From contig NZ_PTIR01000005.1 of NCBI RefSeq assembly GCF_002934455.1, forward strand, positions 1 through 64,000: DNA of 64,000 nucleotides. The letters run 5' to 3'. Of the stretch, positions 38,405-48,385 are shown piece by piece. The position numbers and the translations under genes were made by a program. This DNA is from Trinickia symbiotica (lineage in GTDB: Bacteria > Pseudomonadota > Gammaproteobacteria > Burkholderiales > Burkholderiaceae). The stretch's first letter is position 1. Each line of letters opens with the position of its first letter. The notes beneath the pieces are model-generated. The model worked only from the letters and a program-made list of their open reading frames with translations. It was not told where the DNA came from and did not search any database.

Positions 38405-39778
38405 TCAGGAGGCGCGCCCGGCCGGAATCGGCTGGGTTCGCTCGATCGCCTGGGCGATCGTCTTGAAAGCCGCGTTGGCGTCCGGAGGTGCCACACCGGC
38501 CGCCACGCGCAGCAGCATCGCGCGCAACGCCTCGGTGGCGCCGTCGATTGCGGCGGGCTCGGGCGCCCTCGCGGGTGCGGCGCTTTCACGCGCGTGCGCC
38601 GTCAGCCGCCAAGCGAGCCCCAATGCCTCGGCCAGCGCCGCAATGTGGCCGAGCCCCAACGCGCAGGCGGCGGCGCCCAGCCGGTACGCCGCTTCGGCCG
38701 ATTCCCTGGCCTCCATCGCCGAGCCGGGCACGACGCTGCCATCGGGCTTACCCGCGCGTGTCGCGAGCTTGGCCATTGCGCCGTCGGCAGTCTGCAAGAA
38801 ATCCTCGTACGCGCTTGCGTTGATCGACAATGCACCGATCTCGCGCACGGCCGCATCGTCCTTGACCGCTCTTTGCTCCGCCTCGGCCGCGCCGGCCTCC
38901 CAGGCCACTTCGGACGCCAACGAGCCGGCGACATGCCAATCGACCGTGAGCCCGTAGTCGCTCAGTAGCGTGACGTCGTCGGCATCTTCGGCCGCCGCCC
39001 CATAGAGCGCGTAGTCGCGCCAAAGCAACGCAAGCGCCGCGCGCACGAACGAGCGCGGCGCCACCGTGAGACCGCGCGCTTCGTCGGCGAGCAGCAGATT
39101 GCAGCGCGCATAAAAACGCTTCGCATCATCGTTGCCGGACGTCGCCCGGCCTGCGAGGCGCAACGCGCGTGCGCAACGTGCCGCAAGGCGCCACACGTCG
39201 TAGGGATCATTGCCGGCAAGTTCCGCGAGGCATCGATCGAGCTCGTCGAGCGCGGAAGCCGTCGATTCGCGCGCGCGCAGCAAGGCGAGCAAAGCGTCCT
39301 CGTAGACCGCCCGCAAGCGGGCAAGCGGCTGCGCTGGCAGCGAACGCATCATTGCGGGAGCGATGGGCCGGCCCGCTAGCGCGAGGTCCTCATAGGCGAC
39401 TTCGGACGCATTCGCCTGGTGGCTGACGATATCCGCATTGAGTGCGCGGTAGTGGCCGAAAAGCGTCGGCGAGCAGGCGAGCTCGCGCAGATTGCGGCGT
39501 GTCAGTGCAGCGCGGAAATCGCCGAGCGCCAAACCGAACCGCTGCGCGACCTCACCGTCCGCGAAGGGTGACGCGAGAACCAGCGTGTCCGCAAAGCGCT
39601 GTGCCGGCAGCCATCCTGCCTGCTTCAGCGCGCTCGCGGCCCGAAGAAGCGGTGCACCGACCGCCGCGTGGGATTCGAACGCCGTTCGCGCTTCCGCCAG
39701 CGCGGTTTCGGCCGCGCGAACGGCTGCTCCGCGAGGATTCGGCAAGGCTTCGAGGGCGGGCGAGGCGGAAGGTGTCAT
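38405..39778 (-). CDS. Unrecognised Ala-rich helical protein
   Basis: About 457 residues, very rich in Ala, Leu, Arg and Glu, and predicted mainly alpha-helical. No signal peptide, membrane segment or catalytic motif is apparent. It follows the rubredoxin gene on the same strand, a place where some relatives carry pil chemosensory genes. A distant relation to the helical N-terminal part of PilL/ChpA-type proteins is conceivable but unsupported here. ATG 39778 (MTPSASPALEALP) is used; ATG 39808 is also possible. Confidence 0.6.
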   Translation of the reverse strand: MTPSASPALEALPNPRGAAVRAAETALAEARTAFESHAAVGAPLLRAASALKQAGWLPAQRFADTLVLASPFADGEVAQRFGLALGDFRAALTRRNLRELACSPTLFGHYRALNADIVSHQANASEVAYEDLALAGRPIAPAMMRSLPAQPLARLRAVYEDALLALLRARESTASALDELDRCLAELAGNDPYDVWRLAARCARALRLAGRATSGNDDAKRFYARCNLLLADEARGLTVAPRSFVRAALALLWRDYALYGAAAEDADDVTLLSDYGLTVDWHVAGSLASEVAWEAGAAEAEQRAVKDDAAVREIGALSINASAYEDFLQTADGAMAKLATRAGKPDGSVVPGSAMEARESAEAAYRLGAAACALGLGHIAALAEALGLAWRLTAHARESAAPARAPEPAAIDGATEALRAMLLRVAAGVAPPDANAAFKTIAQAIERTQPIPAGRAS

Positions 39779-39840
39779 GGGAATCGCATCGCGGCACGGA
39801 AACGGCATGCTTGCCGCTTGCCGTCGCTATGCTCGTGCGG

Positions 39841-40011
39841 TCAGATCTGGACCATTTCGAAGTCTTCCTTGCGTGCCCCGCATTCCGGACAAGTCCAGTT
39901 CACCGGCACGTCTTCCCATTTCGTACCGGGAGCGATCCCCTCATCTGGCAATCCCGCTTCCTCATCGTAAATCCAGCCGCAAATGAGGCACATGTAGCTT
40001 TTGAATTCCAT
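39841..40011 (-). CDS. rubA: Rubredoxin
   Basis: A 56-residue iron-sulfur electron carrier. Two CxxCG knuckles bind one iron: MCLICGWIYDEEAG and WTCPECGARKEDF. Length is the normal single-domain size. ATG 40011. The partner reductase is not in the window; in related bacteria rubredoxins serve alkane hydroxylases or other oxidoreductases. Confidence 0.95.
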   Translation of the reverse strand: MEFKSYMCLICGWIYDEEAGLPDEGIAPGTKWEDVPVNWTCPECGARKEDFEMVQI

Positions 40012-40199
40012 TCTTTTGCCGCGTCGACAGGTCCGTTGATCGAAAGAGCCATGATGGTACCGTCTTTGCCGCCGCGCTGGATAGCCTCTTTGCGCAACGC
40101 AGCAAGCCACCGAGGCGGATTCGGCCGCATAATTGAGCCGATTGCGGCATCAACGCGCCGCCCGTTTTCAAAGCTTGCGACTTCACCCACGTTCCTTCC

Positions 40200-41066
40200 A
40201 TGCCCAGCACCGCCCCGCCCATCGTTCTCACTTTCGGTCTGTCCGACCCAACCGGCGGTTTCGGCCTTCAGGCCGATTTACTGACGCTCGCCAGCATGGG
40301 CTGCCATGGCGTATCCGTGCTGACGGGCTACACCGTGCGTGATTCGGCCAATTGCGACGAAGTGACGGGTCTCGACCCCGATGTCGTTGCCACGCAAGCC
40401 CGCATGCTGCTCGAAGACATGCCGATCGCTGCCTTCAAGGTCGGCGCCGCGACGAAGGCCGAGGTGGTGAGCGCGATCGCGGAAGTCGTCGCTGACTATG
40501 ACGATGTGCCGCTGATCCTGGCGCCCGATTTCACGCTCGACGATGAGCATGTGCTCGCGGCCGACGAGCTGCGGGAATCGATCGCCGAGTTGCTTGCACC
40601 CCAAACTACCCTGCTCGTCGCGGATCAGACGACGCTCGCCGCGCTCGCTCAACCTGACGGCGATGCCGAATCGCCGAGCCTCGACGCGGCCATCGCGCAT
40701 TTGCTCTCACAGGGCACGGAGTACATTTTGTCGATGCAAGCCGGCACGCATCGGCTCGTCAATACGCTCTTCAGCGAAGACGGTCAGTTGCGGCAGGACT
40801 TGTGGGACCGCCCGTCCTATCGGGTGATGGGGATGACCGACACGCTCGGCACCGCGATTGCCGCCCTGCTTGCGAACGGCCAGGAACCGGCTGAAGCGGC
40901 GCGCGAGGCGCAGGAATACCTCTTTCAGACCGCGCTGCACGCATTTCGTCCAGGCATGGGCGCCTACCTGCCCGATCGGTTCTTTTGGGCACGCGACGAC
41001 GAGGGCGACGAACCTCGCCCGCCGGCTCCAGGCGACGCCTCTCACCCGAAGCCGCCACCCGCCTGA
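40200..41066 (+). CDS. thiD: Hydroxymethylpyrimidine kinase family protein (ThiD-like)
   Basis: A 288-residue ribokinase-fold kinase of the HMP/HMP-P kinase family of thiamine synthesis. The substrate loop is SDPTGGFGLQADL (family SDPSGGAGIQADL). The C-terminal catalytic motif, typically GTGC in ThiD, reads GMTDTLGTAIAALLANG, placing Asp where Cys is expected, as in other ribokinase-type enzymes. It may therefore have altered substrate preference. The last 25 residues are Pro- and acid-rich. Ends eight bases from the convergent gene. Confidence 0.85.
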   Translation: MPSTAPPIVLTFGLSDPTGGFGLQADLLTLASMGCHGVSVLTGYTVRDSANCDEVTGLDPDVVATQARMLLEDMPIAAFKVGAATKAEVVSAIAEVVADYDDVPLILAPDFTLDDEHVLAADELRESIAELLAPQTTLLVADQTTLAALAQPDGDAESPSLDAAIAHLLSQGTEYILSMQAGTHRLVNTLFSEDGQLRQDLWDRPSYRVMGMTDTLGTAIAALLANGQEPAEAAREAQEYLFQTALHAFRPGMGAYLPDRFFWARDDEGDEPRPPAPGDASHPKPPPA

Positions 41067-41074
41067 GCAGGCCT

Positions 41075-41599
41075 TCACGCGACGAGTTCACCCACCTGCC
41101 GTTGCACGCCGGGAATAGCCTGACGGACCGCCTTTGCGAGATTGATCTGCATGGCGGTCGCCGCGACCTCGACAAGCCCCGCCTTCAGCTCGTAAGTGCC
41201 ACGGGTTTGCAGCCAGCTCAGGATGTCCGCGAGATGCCATATTGCCGTCGTGCCGCAGTGCACCGGCGCCGGGAAATTCCTGGCGTGGGAAATCATGAGC
41301 TTGCGCATGTTCTGCCGCGTCACACCAATCACCTCGGCAGCGTCGGTCAAGCCGACGAAGTCGGGCACGGCCTCGATGAGGCGGGCGCCCGGAAGCGCGC
41401 GCCTGACATCGGCGAGCGCGCTGACGAAAGCGGCCTCGGCCGACGCGGCCTCACGCGCGAACTCGAGCGCAACACGCCCCGATTGCCCCATACCAACGAG
41501 CGCATCTTCGCATCCAGCCGCTCCGAGACGCTCCATCAAATCGTCGAGGTCGCCGTGCCCGTCCTGCAACTGGTACTTCAGGGTAAAGGTGTATTCCAT
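41075..41599 (-). CDS. Helix-turn-helix DNA-binding protein
   Basis: A 174-residue protein. Residues 1-80 are an alpha/beta domain of unknown type. Residues about 82-135 look like a MerR/AlpA-type winged helix-turn-helix: FVGLTDAAEVIGVTRQNMRK followed by AIWHLADILSWLQTRG. ATG 41599 has AGGA eight bases upstream. A perfect palindrome overlaps its predicted promoter (41689-41718), consistent with autoregulation. Target genes unknown; groEL lies just upstream but is probably controlled by CIRCE. Confidence 0.75.
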   Translation of the reverse strand: MEYTFTLKYQLQDGHGDLDDLMERLGAAGCEDALVGMGQSGRVALEFAREAASAEAAFVSALADVRRALPGARLIEAVPDFVGLTDAAEVIGVTRQNMRKLMISHARNFPAPVHCGTTAIWHLADILSWLQTRGTYELKAGLVEVAATAMQINLAKAVRQAIPGVQRQVGELVA

Positions 41600-41674
41600 C
41601 TCTAATTCCTGCCTGGCATTCGCCGAACATGATGCCAATTGATCTCCGCCAACCGCGGCGGGTGAATTCGCAAG

Positions 41675-41703
41675 AGGATAAAGGCGAACCCATAGGTTGT
41701 CAA
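41675..41703 (-). promoter_or_regulatory. Promoter of the helix-turn-helix gene
   Basis: On the minus strand a perfect TTGACA (41698-41703) and TATCCT (41675-41680) are spaced 17 bases. Predicted start of transcription is about 70 bases before the ATG at 41599. The -35 lies inside the adjacent palindrome. Confidence 0.6.
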
Positions 41704-41718
41704 ACGACAACCTATGGG
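41689..41718. promoter_or_regulatory. 13-bp palindrome, candidate operator
   Basis: Arms at 41689-41701 (cccataggttgtc) and 41706-41718 (gacaacctatggg) are perfect inverted copies around AAAC. No T-run follows on either strand, so it is not a terminator. It covers the -35 of the downstream regulator gene. Confidence 0.55.
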
Positions 41719-41723
41719 GCAAG

Positions 41724-41746
41724 AAAAACCCCGCATCGCTGCGGGG
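41724..41746 (-). terminator. Rho-independent terminator of groEL
   Basis: Read on the minus strand: CCCCGC, six-base loop, GCGGGG, then TTTTT. Located about 60 bases after the groEL stop. Confidence 0.9.
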
Positions 41747-41803
41747 TCGTTCTGAGGGATGCGCCTTGCGGCGCACCCCGGCATGTGTAGTCGGCTACGC
41801 CGA

Positions 41804-43447
<1,644 letters not shown>

Positions 43448-43484
43448 CTAACTCCTTGAAATCTTTGTGGAATACGAACCTGAA

Positions 43485-43775
43485 TTACTTCTGGACGACC
43501 GCCATGATGTCTTCTTCGCGCATCACGAGCAGTTCCTGGCCCTCGACCTTCACGGTCTGGCCGGCGTACTTGCCGAAGAGCACACGATCGCCAACCTTGA
43601 CGTCGAGCGCGATTTGGTCGCCTTTGTCGTTGCGCTTGCCCGGCCCGATCGCGAGCACTTCGCCTTGATCCGGCTTCTCGGCCGCGGCGTCAGGAATCAC
43701 GATGCCCGAGGCGGTCTTGGTTTCCTGATCCAAACGCTTCACGATGACGCGATCGTGCAAAGGACGAAGGTTCAT
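43485..43775 (-). CDS. groS: Co-chaperonin GroES
   Basis: The 10-kDa lid of the GroEL chamber. 96 residues beginning [18 protein letters not shown], with the mobile loop [14 protein letters not shown] and [18 protein letters not shown] 43775 has AGAGGAG seven bases upstream. First gene of groES-groEL. Confidence 0.99.
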   Translation of the reverse strand: MNLRPLHDRVIVKRLDQETKTASGIVIPDAAAEKPDQGEVLAIGPGKRNDKGDQIALDVKVGDRVLFGKYAGQTVKVEGQELLVMREEDIMAVVQK

Positions 43776-43844
43776 ACATACTCCTCTCTGATTGAGACTG
43801 AAGGACGCTGAGGTAGACCCGCCCAGCGAACCGGGCGGAACTTG

Positions 43845-43871
43845 TTAGCACTCACGTGCAGCGAGTGCTAA
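43845..43871. promoter_or_regulatory. CIRCE operator (HrcA binding site)
   Basis: A perfect CIRCE element: TTAGCACTC at 43845-43853, nine bases, GAGTGCTAA at 43863-43871. HrcA bound here represses groES-groEL until heat stress. It overlaps the promoter -10 region. Confidence 0.97.
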
Positions 43872-43899
43872 TTATATGGACGGGATCCGGGGAATTCAA
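43871..43899 (-). promoter_or_regulatory. groES promoter
   Basis: On the minus strand TTGAAT (43894-43899) and a perfect TATAAT (43871-43876) are spaced 17 bases. The -10 touches the CIRCE repeat, so HrcA binding would block RNA polymerase. Confidence 0.85.
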
Positions 43900-44229
43900 G
43901 AAGGGTTCGATTAGAACTTTTTCCGGCGTCGGGGCTTCCAACCACTCTCAATTTGTCAGCTCGAGCATTCGCTTGCACGGGCCCGGCAGGCATGGTGAAT
44001 GCGTCACCTGCATCGTGTCGTCGCCAAGTGTGGACCCTCCCGCAAAAGCACGCCGGACGGCGACTCAGGCCACCCGTCCACATCGGCCACGAAGATGGCG
44101 AGCGTTTTCCCAGCTGAGGCTTAGCATAGGCTCATAACCGCTCTCCATTGCCGTGGGCGGACCAGGGGCTCGAGCTCGCAGGGCGGTCCCGCGGCTCATT
44201 CCAATGAGCACTCCGCAAGGAGACGGCAG
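43900..44229. other. Intergenic region between groES promoter and repeat-protein gene
   Basis: About 330 bases without a convincing gene. It contains the start region of the plus-strand repeat-protein gene, with AAGGAGA at 44217-44223. No hairpin or clear -35/-10 pair was seen. Confidence 0.5.
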
Positions 44230-46059
44230 ATGAATGTAGCGAATGAAAGGATCAGACGAAACGATACAAAGCGTTTTGTACCGTTCAGGCACAACGAGTT
44301 TGCGCACTACGATTACAGTCCAGATAGCTCGGATGCAGACGTCAAGGCTGGGCCGCCTGTGCGGCGCAAACGTCTTGGGCTTCAGGTTGCGGCAGCAAGC
44401 GCATTGGTTGTCGGGGTGATGGGTGTCATCGCGTATGGCGATCGGTTCGGTAGTGACCAGGCGCTCGGGATCATCGGACTCAGGTCGTCAGCGCCACATA
44501 CGTGGTCCGGTCAGATCGCGCAACCACCAGCGCCTCCCGCTCGCGGACCCGCTGTTGAAAGCGCCGGGGTCGCCCCGCCGCCTGTGTCTTCCGCTCCGCC
44601 CAATCATCGCGTTGAGCCTGCCCCGGATTTTTCTGCTGCGCCGCAGTCGGTTGCGCGAGTGCCTGAGCGAGCACCCTCTGCCGCCACACAGAATCGCCGC
44701 CATCCGGCGCCGCACGCGAAAACGATCGTGCGGCATGCGCCCGAGATCACGCGGCCCGCGCTGCCAAGGCAGCAAGCGTCTTCGCCCGACGATCTGGCGA
44801 GATCACCGTCGCCTCCTACGCAGGGAAATGCAATCGGCAGGTCTAACCTCGCCCCGCGCGCGTCCGCTTCGCTCAATCACCCGAGCGCACCATCTCAAAG
44901 TCCTCCTTCTCCGCAGCTGAGTGAAGGACGGCCTTCAGGCGGTTATAGCGGAGCTGCTTTAGGCGAGGGAGGTTCGGGCGCAGCCAGTCCAACTTCGGGT
45001 GGTCCGAGTGCGGCTGGTCCGAGTGCGGCTGGTCCGAGTGCAGCTGGTCCGAGTGCAGCTGGTCCGAGTGCCGCTGGTCCGAGCGCGGCTGGTCCGAGCG
45101 CAGCTGGTCCGAGCGCAGCTGGTCCGAGCGCAGCTGGTCCGAGCGCAGCTGGTCCGAGCGCGGCCGGTCCGAGCGCCGCCGGTCCGAGCGCCGCCGGTCC
45201 GAGCGCCGCTGGTCCGAGCGCGGGCACAGGCGGTCACGGCGCTGGGAGTTCCGGCGCAGGCGGTTCCGGCGCTGGCAGTTCTGGCGCTGGCAGTTCCGGC
45301 GCTGGCAGTTCCGGCGCTGGCAGTTCCGGCGCTGGCAGTTCCGGCGCTGGCAATTCCGGCGCTGGCGGTTCTAGCGCGGGCGGTTCGAGCGCTGGCGGTT
45401 CGAGCGCTGGCGGTTCGAGCGCTGGCGGTTCGAGCGCTGGCGGTTCGAGCGCTGGCGGTTCGAGCGCAGGTAGTTCCGGAGCAGGCAGTTCTGGAGCAGG
45501 CGGCGGTTCGTCGGGCGCGGGTGCAGGCGGCCACGGCTCAAGCGGCGGTGCGGGTGCTGGCGGCGCTGGCGGTGCGGGTGCTGGCGGTGCGGGTGCTGGC
45601 GGTGCGGGTGCTGGCGGTGCCGGTGCTGGCGGTGCGGGCGCTGGTGGTGCCGCTGGTGGTGCCGGCGCTGGCGGTGCCGGCGCTGGCGGTGCGGGCGCCG
45701 GCGGTGCGGGCGCTGGCGGTGCGGGCGCCGGCGGTGCGGGCGCCGGCGGTGCGGGCGCCGGCGGTGCGGGCGCTGGTGGTGCCGCTGGTGGTGCCGCTGG
45801 TGGTGCCGCTGGTGGTGCCGGTGGTGCCGGTGGTGCCGGTGGTGCCGGTGGTGCCGCTGGCGGTGCCGCTGGTGCCGCCGGTGGTGCCGCTGGCGGTGCC
45901 GCTGGTGGTGCCGGCGCTGGCGGTGCCGGCGGTGCGGGCGCTGGCGGTCACGGCGGAGGCAGTTCCGGCGGCGCAGGCGGTCACGGCGGCGGCGGTTCGG
46001 GCGGAGGCGGCAACGGCGGAGCCGGGGGCGGAGGCGGTCACGGCGGCGGGTCGCGGTAG
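44230..46059 (+). CDS. Membrane-anchored Gly/Ala/Ser repeat protein
   Basis: A 609-residue protein with a strong ribosome site (AAGGAGA, six bases before ATG). Residues 1-46 are charged and probably cytosolic, ending PPVRRKR; about 47-68 (LGLQVAAASALVVGVMGVIA) form one membrane segment, so positive-inside predicts an extracytosolic C-terminus. A Pro-rich stalk (about 95-240) follows, then repeats to the end: 14 perfect GPSAA units plus GPSAG, then AGSSG units, AGGSS units, and long GGAGA and GGA runs. It is silk- or collagen-like low complexity with no folded domain. Perhaps a periplasmic spacer or surface protein. All repeat units are 15 bases, so slippage changes length without breaking frame. 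Function unknown. Confidence 0.75.
   Translation: MNVANERIRRNDTKRFVPFRHNEFAHYDYSPDSSDADVKAGPPVRRKRLGLQVAAASALVVGVMGVIAYGDRFGSDQALGIIGLRSSAPHTWSGQIAQPPAPPARGPAVESAGVAPPPVSSAPPNHRVEPAPDFSAAPQSVARVPERAPSAATQNRRHPAPHAKTIVRHAPEITRPALPRQQASSPDDLARSPSPPTQGNAIGRSNLAPRASASLNHPSAPSQSPPSPQLSEGRPSGGYSGAALGEGGSGAASPTSGGPSAAGPSAAGPSAAGPSAAGPSAAGPSAAGPSAAGPSAAGPSAAGPSAAGPSAAGPSAAGPSAAGPSAAGPSAGTGGHGAGSSGAGGSGAGSSGAGSSGAGSSGAGSSGAGSSGAGNSGAGGSSAGGSSAGGSSAGGSSAGGSSAGGSSAGGSSAGSSGAGSSGAGGGSSGAGAGGHGSSGGAGAGGAGGAGAGGAGAGGAGAGGAGAGGAGAGGAAGGAGAGGAGAGGAGAGGAGAGGAGAGGAGAGGAGAGGAGAGGAAGGAAGGAAGGAGGAGGAGGAGGAAGGAAGAAGGAAGGAAGGAGAGGAGGAGAGGHGGGSSGGAGGHGGGGSGGGGNGGAGGGGGHGGGSR
45001..45225 (+). repeat. 15-bp tandem repeat encoding GPSAA
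   Basis: Fifteen tandem 15-base units of the type ggtccgagcgcagct; the first fourteen encode GPSAA and the last GPSAG. Units differ mainly at third codon positions. Confidence 0.95.
45241..45480 (+). repeat. 15-bp tandem repeats encoding AGSSG then AGGSS
   Basis: A second pair of repeat families in the same frame. Units of the type gctggcagttccggc run to 45360 and units of gctggcggttcgagc run to about 45465, followed by degenerate copies. Confidence 0.85.
45541..45960 (+). repeat. Degenerate Gly/Ala triplet and 15-bp repeats
   Basis: Continuous ggcggtgcgggtgct-type units interleaved with ggtggtgcc triplet stretches, encoding GGAGA and GGA runs. This is the most homogeneous part and prone to misassembly. 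Confidence 0.8.
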
Positions 46060-46235
46060 TCGGCCGCCTTGTGCGGGTCGTCCTTCGGGTAAGAGACGAA
46101 GAAACGTCGCACGTTCGACGCCTGTCAAGGCTGACAGGCAGACAGGTCGGATTATTGCCGGCGGAGCGGCCCAGGTGCCACCATTGCGGGTCGCTCCTTC
46201 CAAGCCCCGACAATGCATCTGGCCCGCACGTCCAA

Positions 46236-46511
46236 ATGAAGCTCGTCCGCTACAGCGCCAACGTGCTGGTAACCATTGTGATCGGCGGCGTCCTTTCGCG
46301 GTACGTCAGCGGCCTGCCCTACGAATTTCCCCCGCTACCGGCGTCCATTGCGTTCGTCATGCGCAAGCTGGGCATCGATACCGTAAAGAACGCCGATGAT
46401 GTAGAGACGATCGGGCTACTCGTCATCATCGTTGCATCCTTCATCGTCGCTGCTGTGCTGGTTTGGGCCCTGAACCGACTGCTCCGTCGCTGGCAACTTG
46501 GGCACGGCTAG
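46236..46511 (+). CDS. Small membrane protein
   Basis: 91 residues with two hydrophobic segments: VTIVIGGVLS near the N-terminus and LLVIIVASFIVAAVLVWAL near the C-terminus, between them a loop with PPLPASIAFVMRKLGIDTVK. ATG 46236 (MKLVRYSANVLV) is chosen by protein character; upstream in-frame sequence lacks it and no clear ribosome site was seen. Function unknown. Confidence 0.55.
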   Translation: MKLVRYSANVLVTIVIGGVLSRYVSGLPYEFPPLPASIAFVMRKLGIDTVKNADDVETIGLLVIIVASFIVAAVLVWALNRLLRRWQLGHG

Positions 46512-46538
46512 TAACAGTCTATAGGGCGTACCGTCCGG

Positions 46539-46997
46539 TCAATGATTGCTGCCGCGTTCCCTCGGCGCTTCCGGCGGTGCGCCCCGAGGGCTTGGCGCCG
46601 GCGCGATTGGCGCGGGGCGCGGAGGCATGTGCGGGGGCGCTGCGGCTGGCGGCGGGGCGGCTGGCGGGCCGGCAGTCACCGGGCCGCGGCCTCCCTGTCC
46701 GCCGGGGCGGTGTCCGTCCCCATCCCTGTCGCGCCAATGGTCGTGGTCATGCCAGCGATGCCGTTCCTCGCCACGATCCCAATCGCCGGAACCACCAAAG
46801 CCGCCGAAACCAAAATACGTCGTGTACGGCTCGTAATACGGCGGAGGCGGGCCATAGCCATAGCCGTACCCATAGCCAGGTTGTTCATAGCCTGCGTAGT
46901 CACCGGAATAAGCCGCACAGGCGCTCAACAGTCCTACGACTGAAGCAACGGCCAATGCACGCAGAGGGAATTGACGGGTAAAGACTCTCACGCTCAT
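46539..46997 (-). CDS. Putative lipoprotein with Tyr/Gly and Pro-rich regions
   Basis: 152 residues. A signal peptide MSVRVFTRQFPLRALAVASV ends at the lipobox LLSAC, predicting lipidation and envelope location. The mature part has a YGYGYGYG stretch, a charged HRWHDHDHWRDRDGDG segment that may bind metal, and a Pro/Ala-rich tail. ATG 46997; longer starts upstream do not give a signal peptide. Function unknown. Confidence 0.7.
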   Translation of the reverse strand: MSVRVFTRQFPLRALAVASVVGLLSACAAYSGDYAGYEQPGYGYGYGYGPPPPYYEPYTTYFGFGGFGGSGDWDRGEERHRWHDHDHWRDRDGDGHRPGGQGGRGPVTAGPPAAPPPAAAPPHMPPRPAPIAPAPSPRGAPPEAPRERGSNH

Positions 46998-47286
46998 AAC
47001 CCTACGACAATCTTTCGCGCGCCGCGTGGCAAGGCAATTTGTAAAGTTTCGTATCGATTCGCCGCCAAGCGAACTTCGACATCGATGGCAGCAACCATCC
47101 CGCAGACGTTCCAACAACCACGGATACCAACGGAAACAAATACGCTCAGCCCTGCCGGCCGACGTCACCTAGACTGAAAGAGACCATCCGTTGACGGCCG
47201 TTTCGACGCCTGTGCAAGGCCGGTGCCGGTTCGCGTCTGATGTCAGCGGATGGCGTCGACTGAATAGGTTCAAGGAGGCGTTCATC

Positions 47287-47613
47287 ATGTTGCAGACCAA
47301 TGAAATCCAAAAGCGCTTCAGCCATTTGCAGCAAACGATCAGCGAGGCGTCGCGGACCCTTCATTCAAACCAGTCGGTTCCACAGGACCTGATGGATTGT
47401 ATGGACGAACTGGACAGGGAATGCCAGTCAGCCCAGGGAGCGATGAGCTCTCAGGATGAGGATCGCATTCGCCAATGCGTCGACGATATGGAGCTGCTAG
47501 GCGATCGCGCCGAACAAGCGTGCCAGCAGGCTGGTAGCCTGGACGGCAGCGTCAGGCAAGCGGTGACCTCGATACACGACGAGCTTTCCGACTTCAAGAG
47601 GCAGATGCATTAA
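47287..47613 (+). CDS. Small helical protein
   Basis: 108 residues, charged and predicted all-helical, with coiled-coil-like pattern (IQKRFSHLQQTISEASRTLH) and three cysteines (DCMDEL, RECQS, RQCVDD). ATG 47287 has AAGGAGG about eight bases upstream, which decides the start. No known domain recognised. Confidence 0.7.
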   Translation: MLQTNEIQKRFSHLQQTISEASRTLHSNQSVPQDLMDCMDELDRECQSAQGAMSSQDEDRIRQCVDDMELLGDRAEQACQQAGSLDGSVRQAVTSIHDELSDFKRQMH

Positions 47614-47784
47614 TCCTTCGTCGTAGTGCTCAAATCTAACGAGCGATCTCGGCACGGCGCGGCGCCGGGATCGCCCGATGCCGTAGCCGCACGTAATCGC
47701 CGCACAGCTTCCCGATCCTCAACGACGAACGGCTCAACCGCTCGACCCATCGCAGCCTCTTGGCCGTATTCGTCGGCGCCGCCC

Positions 47785-48066
47785 TCAATGTCCCCTGGCC
47801 GGATTGCGCGCGTCGAGCGGCACGCGATCGCGAAGGTCCAGCAGATGCCGCGCACGTTCGAGCCCATCTCGAATCGCTTCTTCGCGGGTAGCCCAATAAG
47901 GTTCCACTGTCTCCGGCGCCTCGAGCGGCACCGGCTCGCCGTCGCGCGTCACGCTGATCTGCGGGAGCCACTGCCCGCGCCCGACTTGCGTTGCCTCGGC
48001 GACAATCAAGTAACCATTGTGCTCGTAGCGTTCGGCGGATCCCTCAGGCGGGAATAACTTCTCCAT
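47785..48066 (-). CDS. Small conserved-looking protein
   Basis: 93 residues beginning MEKLFPPEGSAERYEHNG, with YLIVAEATQVGRGQWLPQIS and a helical C-terminus. ATG 48066 has GGAGGG five bases upstream. Soluble and likely cytosolic. Function unknown. Confidence 0.65.
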   Translation of the reverse strand: MEKLFPPEGSAERYEHNGYLIVAEATQVGRGQWLPQISVTRDGEPVPLEAPETVEPYWATREEAIRDGLERARHLLDLRDRVPLDARNPARGH

Positions 48067-48385
48067 CGTGGCCCTCCAGTTGTACAGCGCCGGCGCGCAG
48101 CGCGCGGCCAGCGCCGCGGGTAGGCAGCCGGTACACGATTTACTTCGCATTTCGACCGCGGACATCTCTCCTAAGCAACCTTCGAGCAAGCTGCACCGCC
48201 GCCGTCATCACACGGCATCCGTTCCTCTTCCCATCGCAACAATGCATACTCTCGTCTCGTAAGGAGACGAAAGTTTTCCGCACGCGGATAGTGCCCCACT
48301 AAATGCCGGCTCCCAGCGAGACCGCAGCCCTATGACCCGGCGCGAACGAGACCTGTGAAGTGTTCAGTCTTCCAACGGAGGAAAC
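48067..48385. other. Divergent intergenic region upstream of trehalase
   Basis: About 320 bases between two divergent genes. GGAGG at 48375-48379 precedes the trehalase ATG. No clear -35/-10 pair, operator or small gene was recognised. Confidence 0.4.

Noticed and set aside
45001..45480. Tandem repeats as a possible CRISPR array
   Set aside because: Units are 15 bp and contiguous with no unique spacers, and they encode a protein in frame.
45371..46213. Minus-strand His/Arg repeat frame opposite the Gly/Ala gene
   Set aside because: Shadow of the tandem repeats; no start signal and no domain.
44999..46399. 466-codon frame of VRVRLV repeats overlapping the Gly/Ala repeat gene
   Set aside because: It is the same 15-bp repeats read in another frame. 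The Gly/Ala frame has the ribosome site, the membrane segment and a coherent N-terminus.
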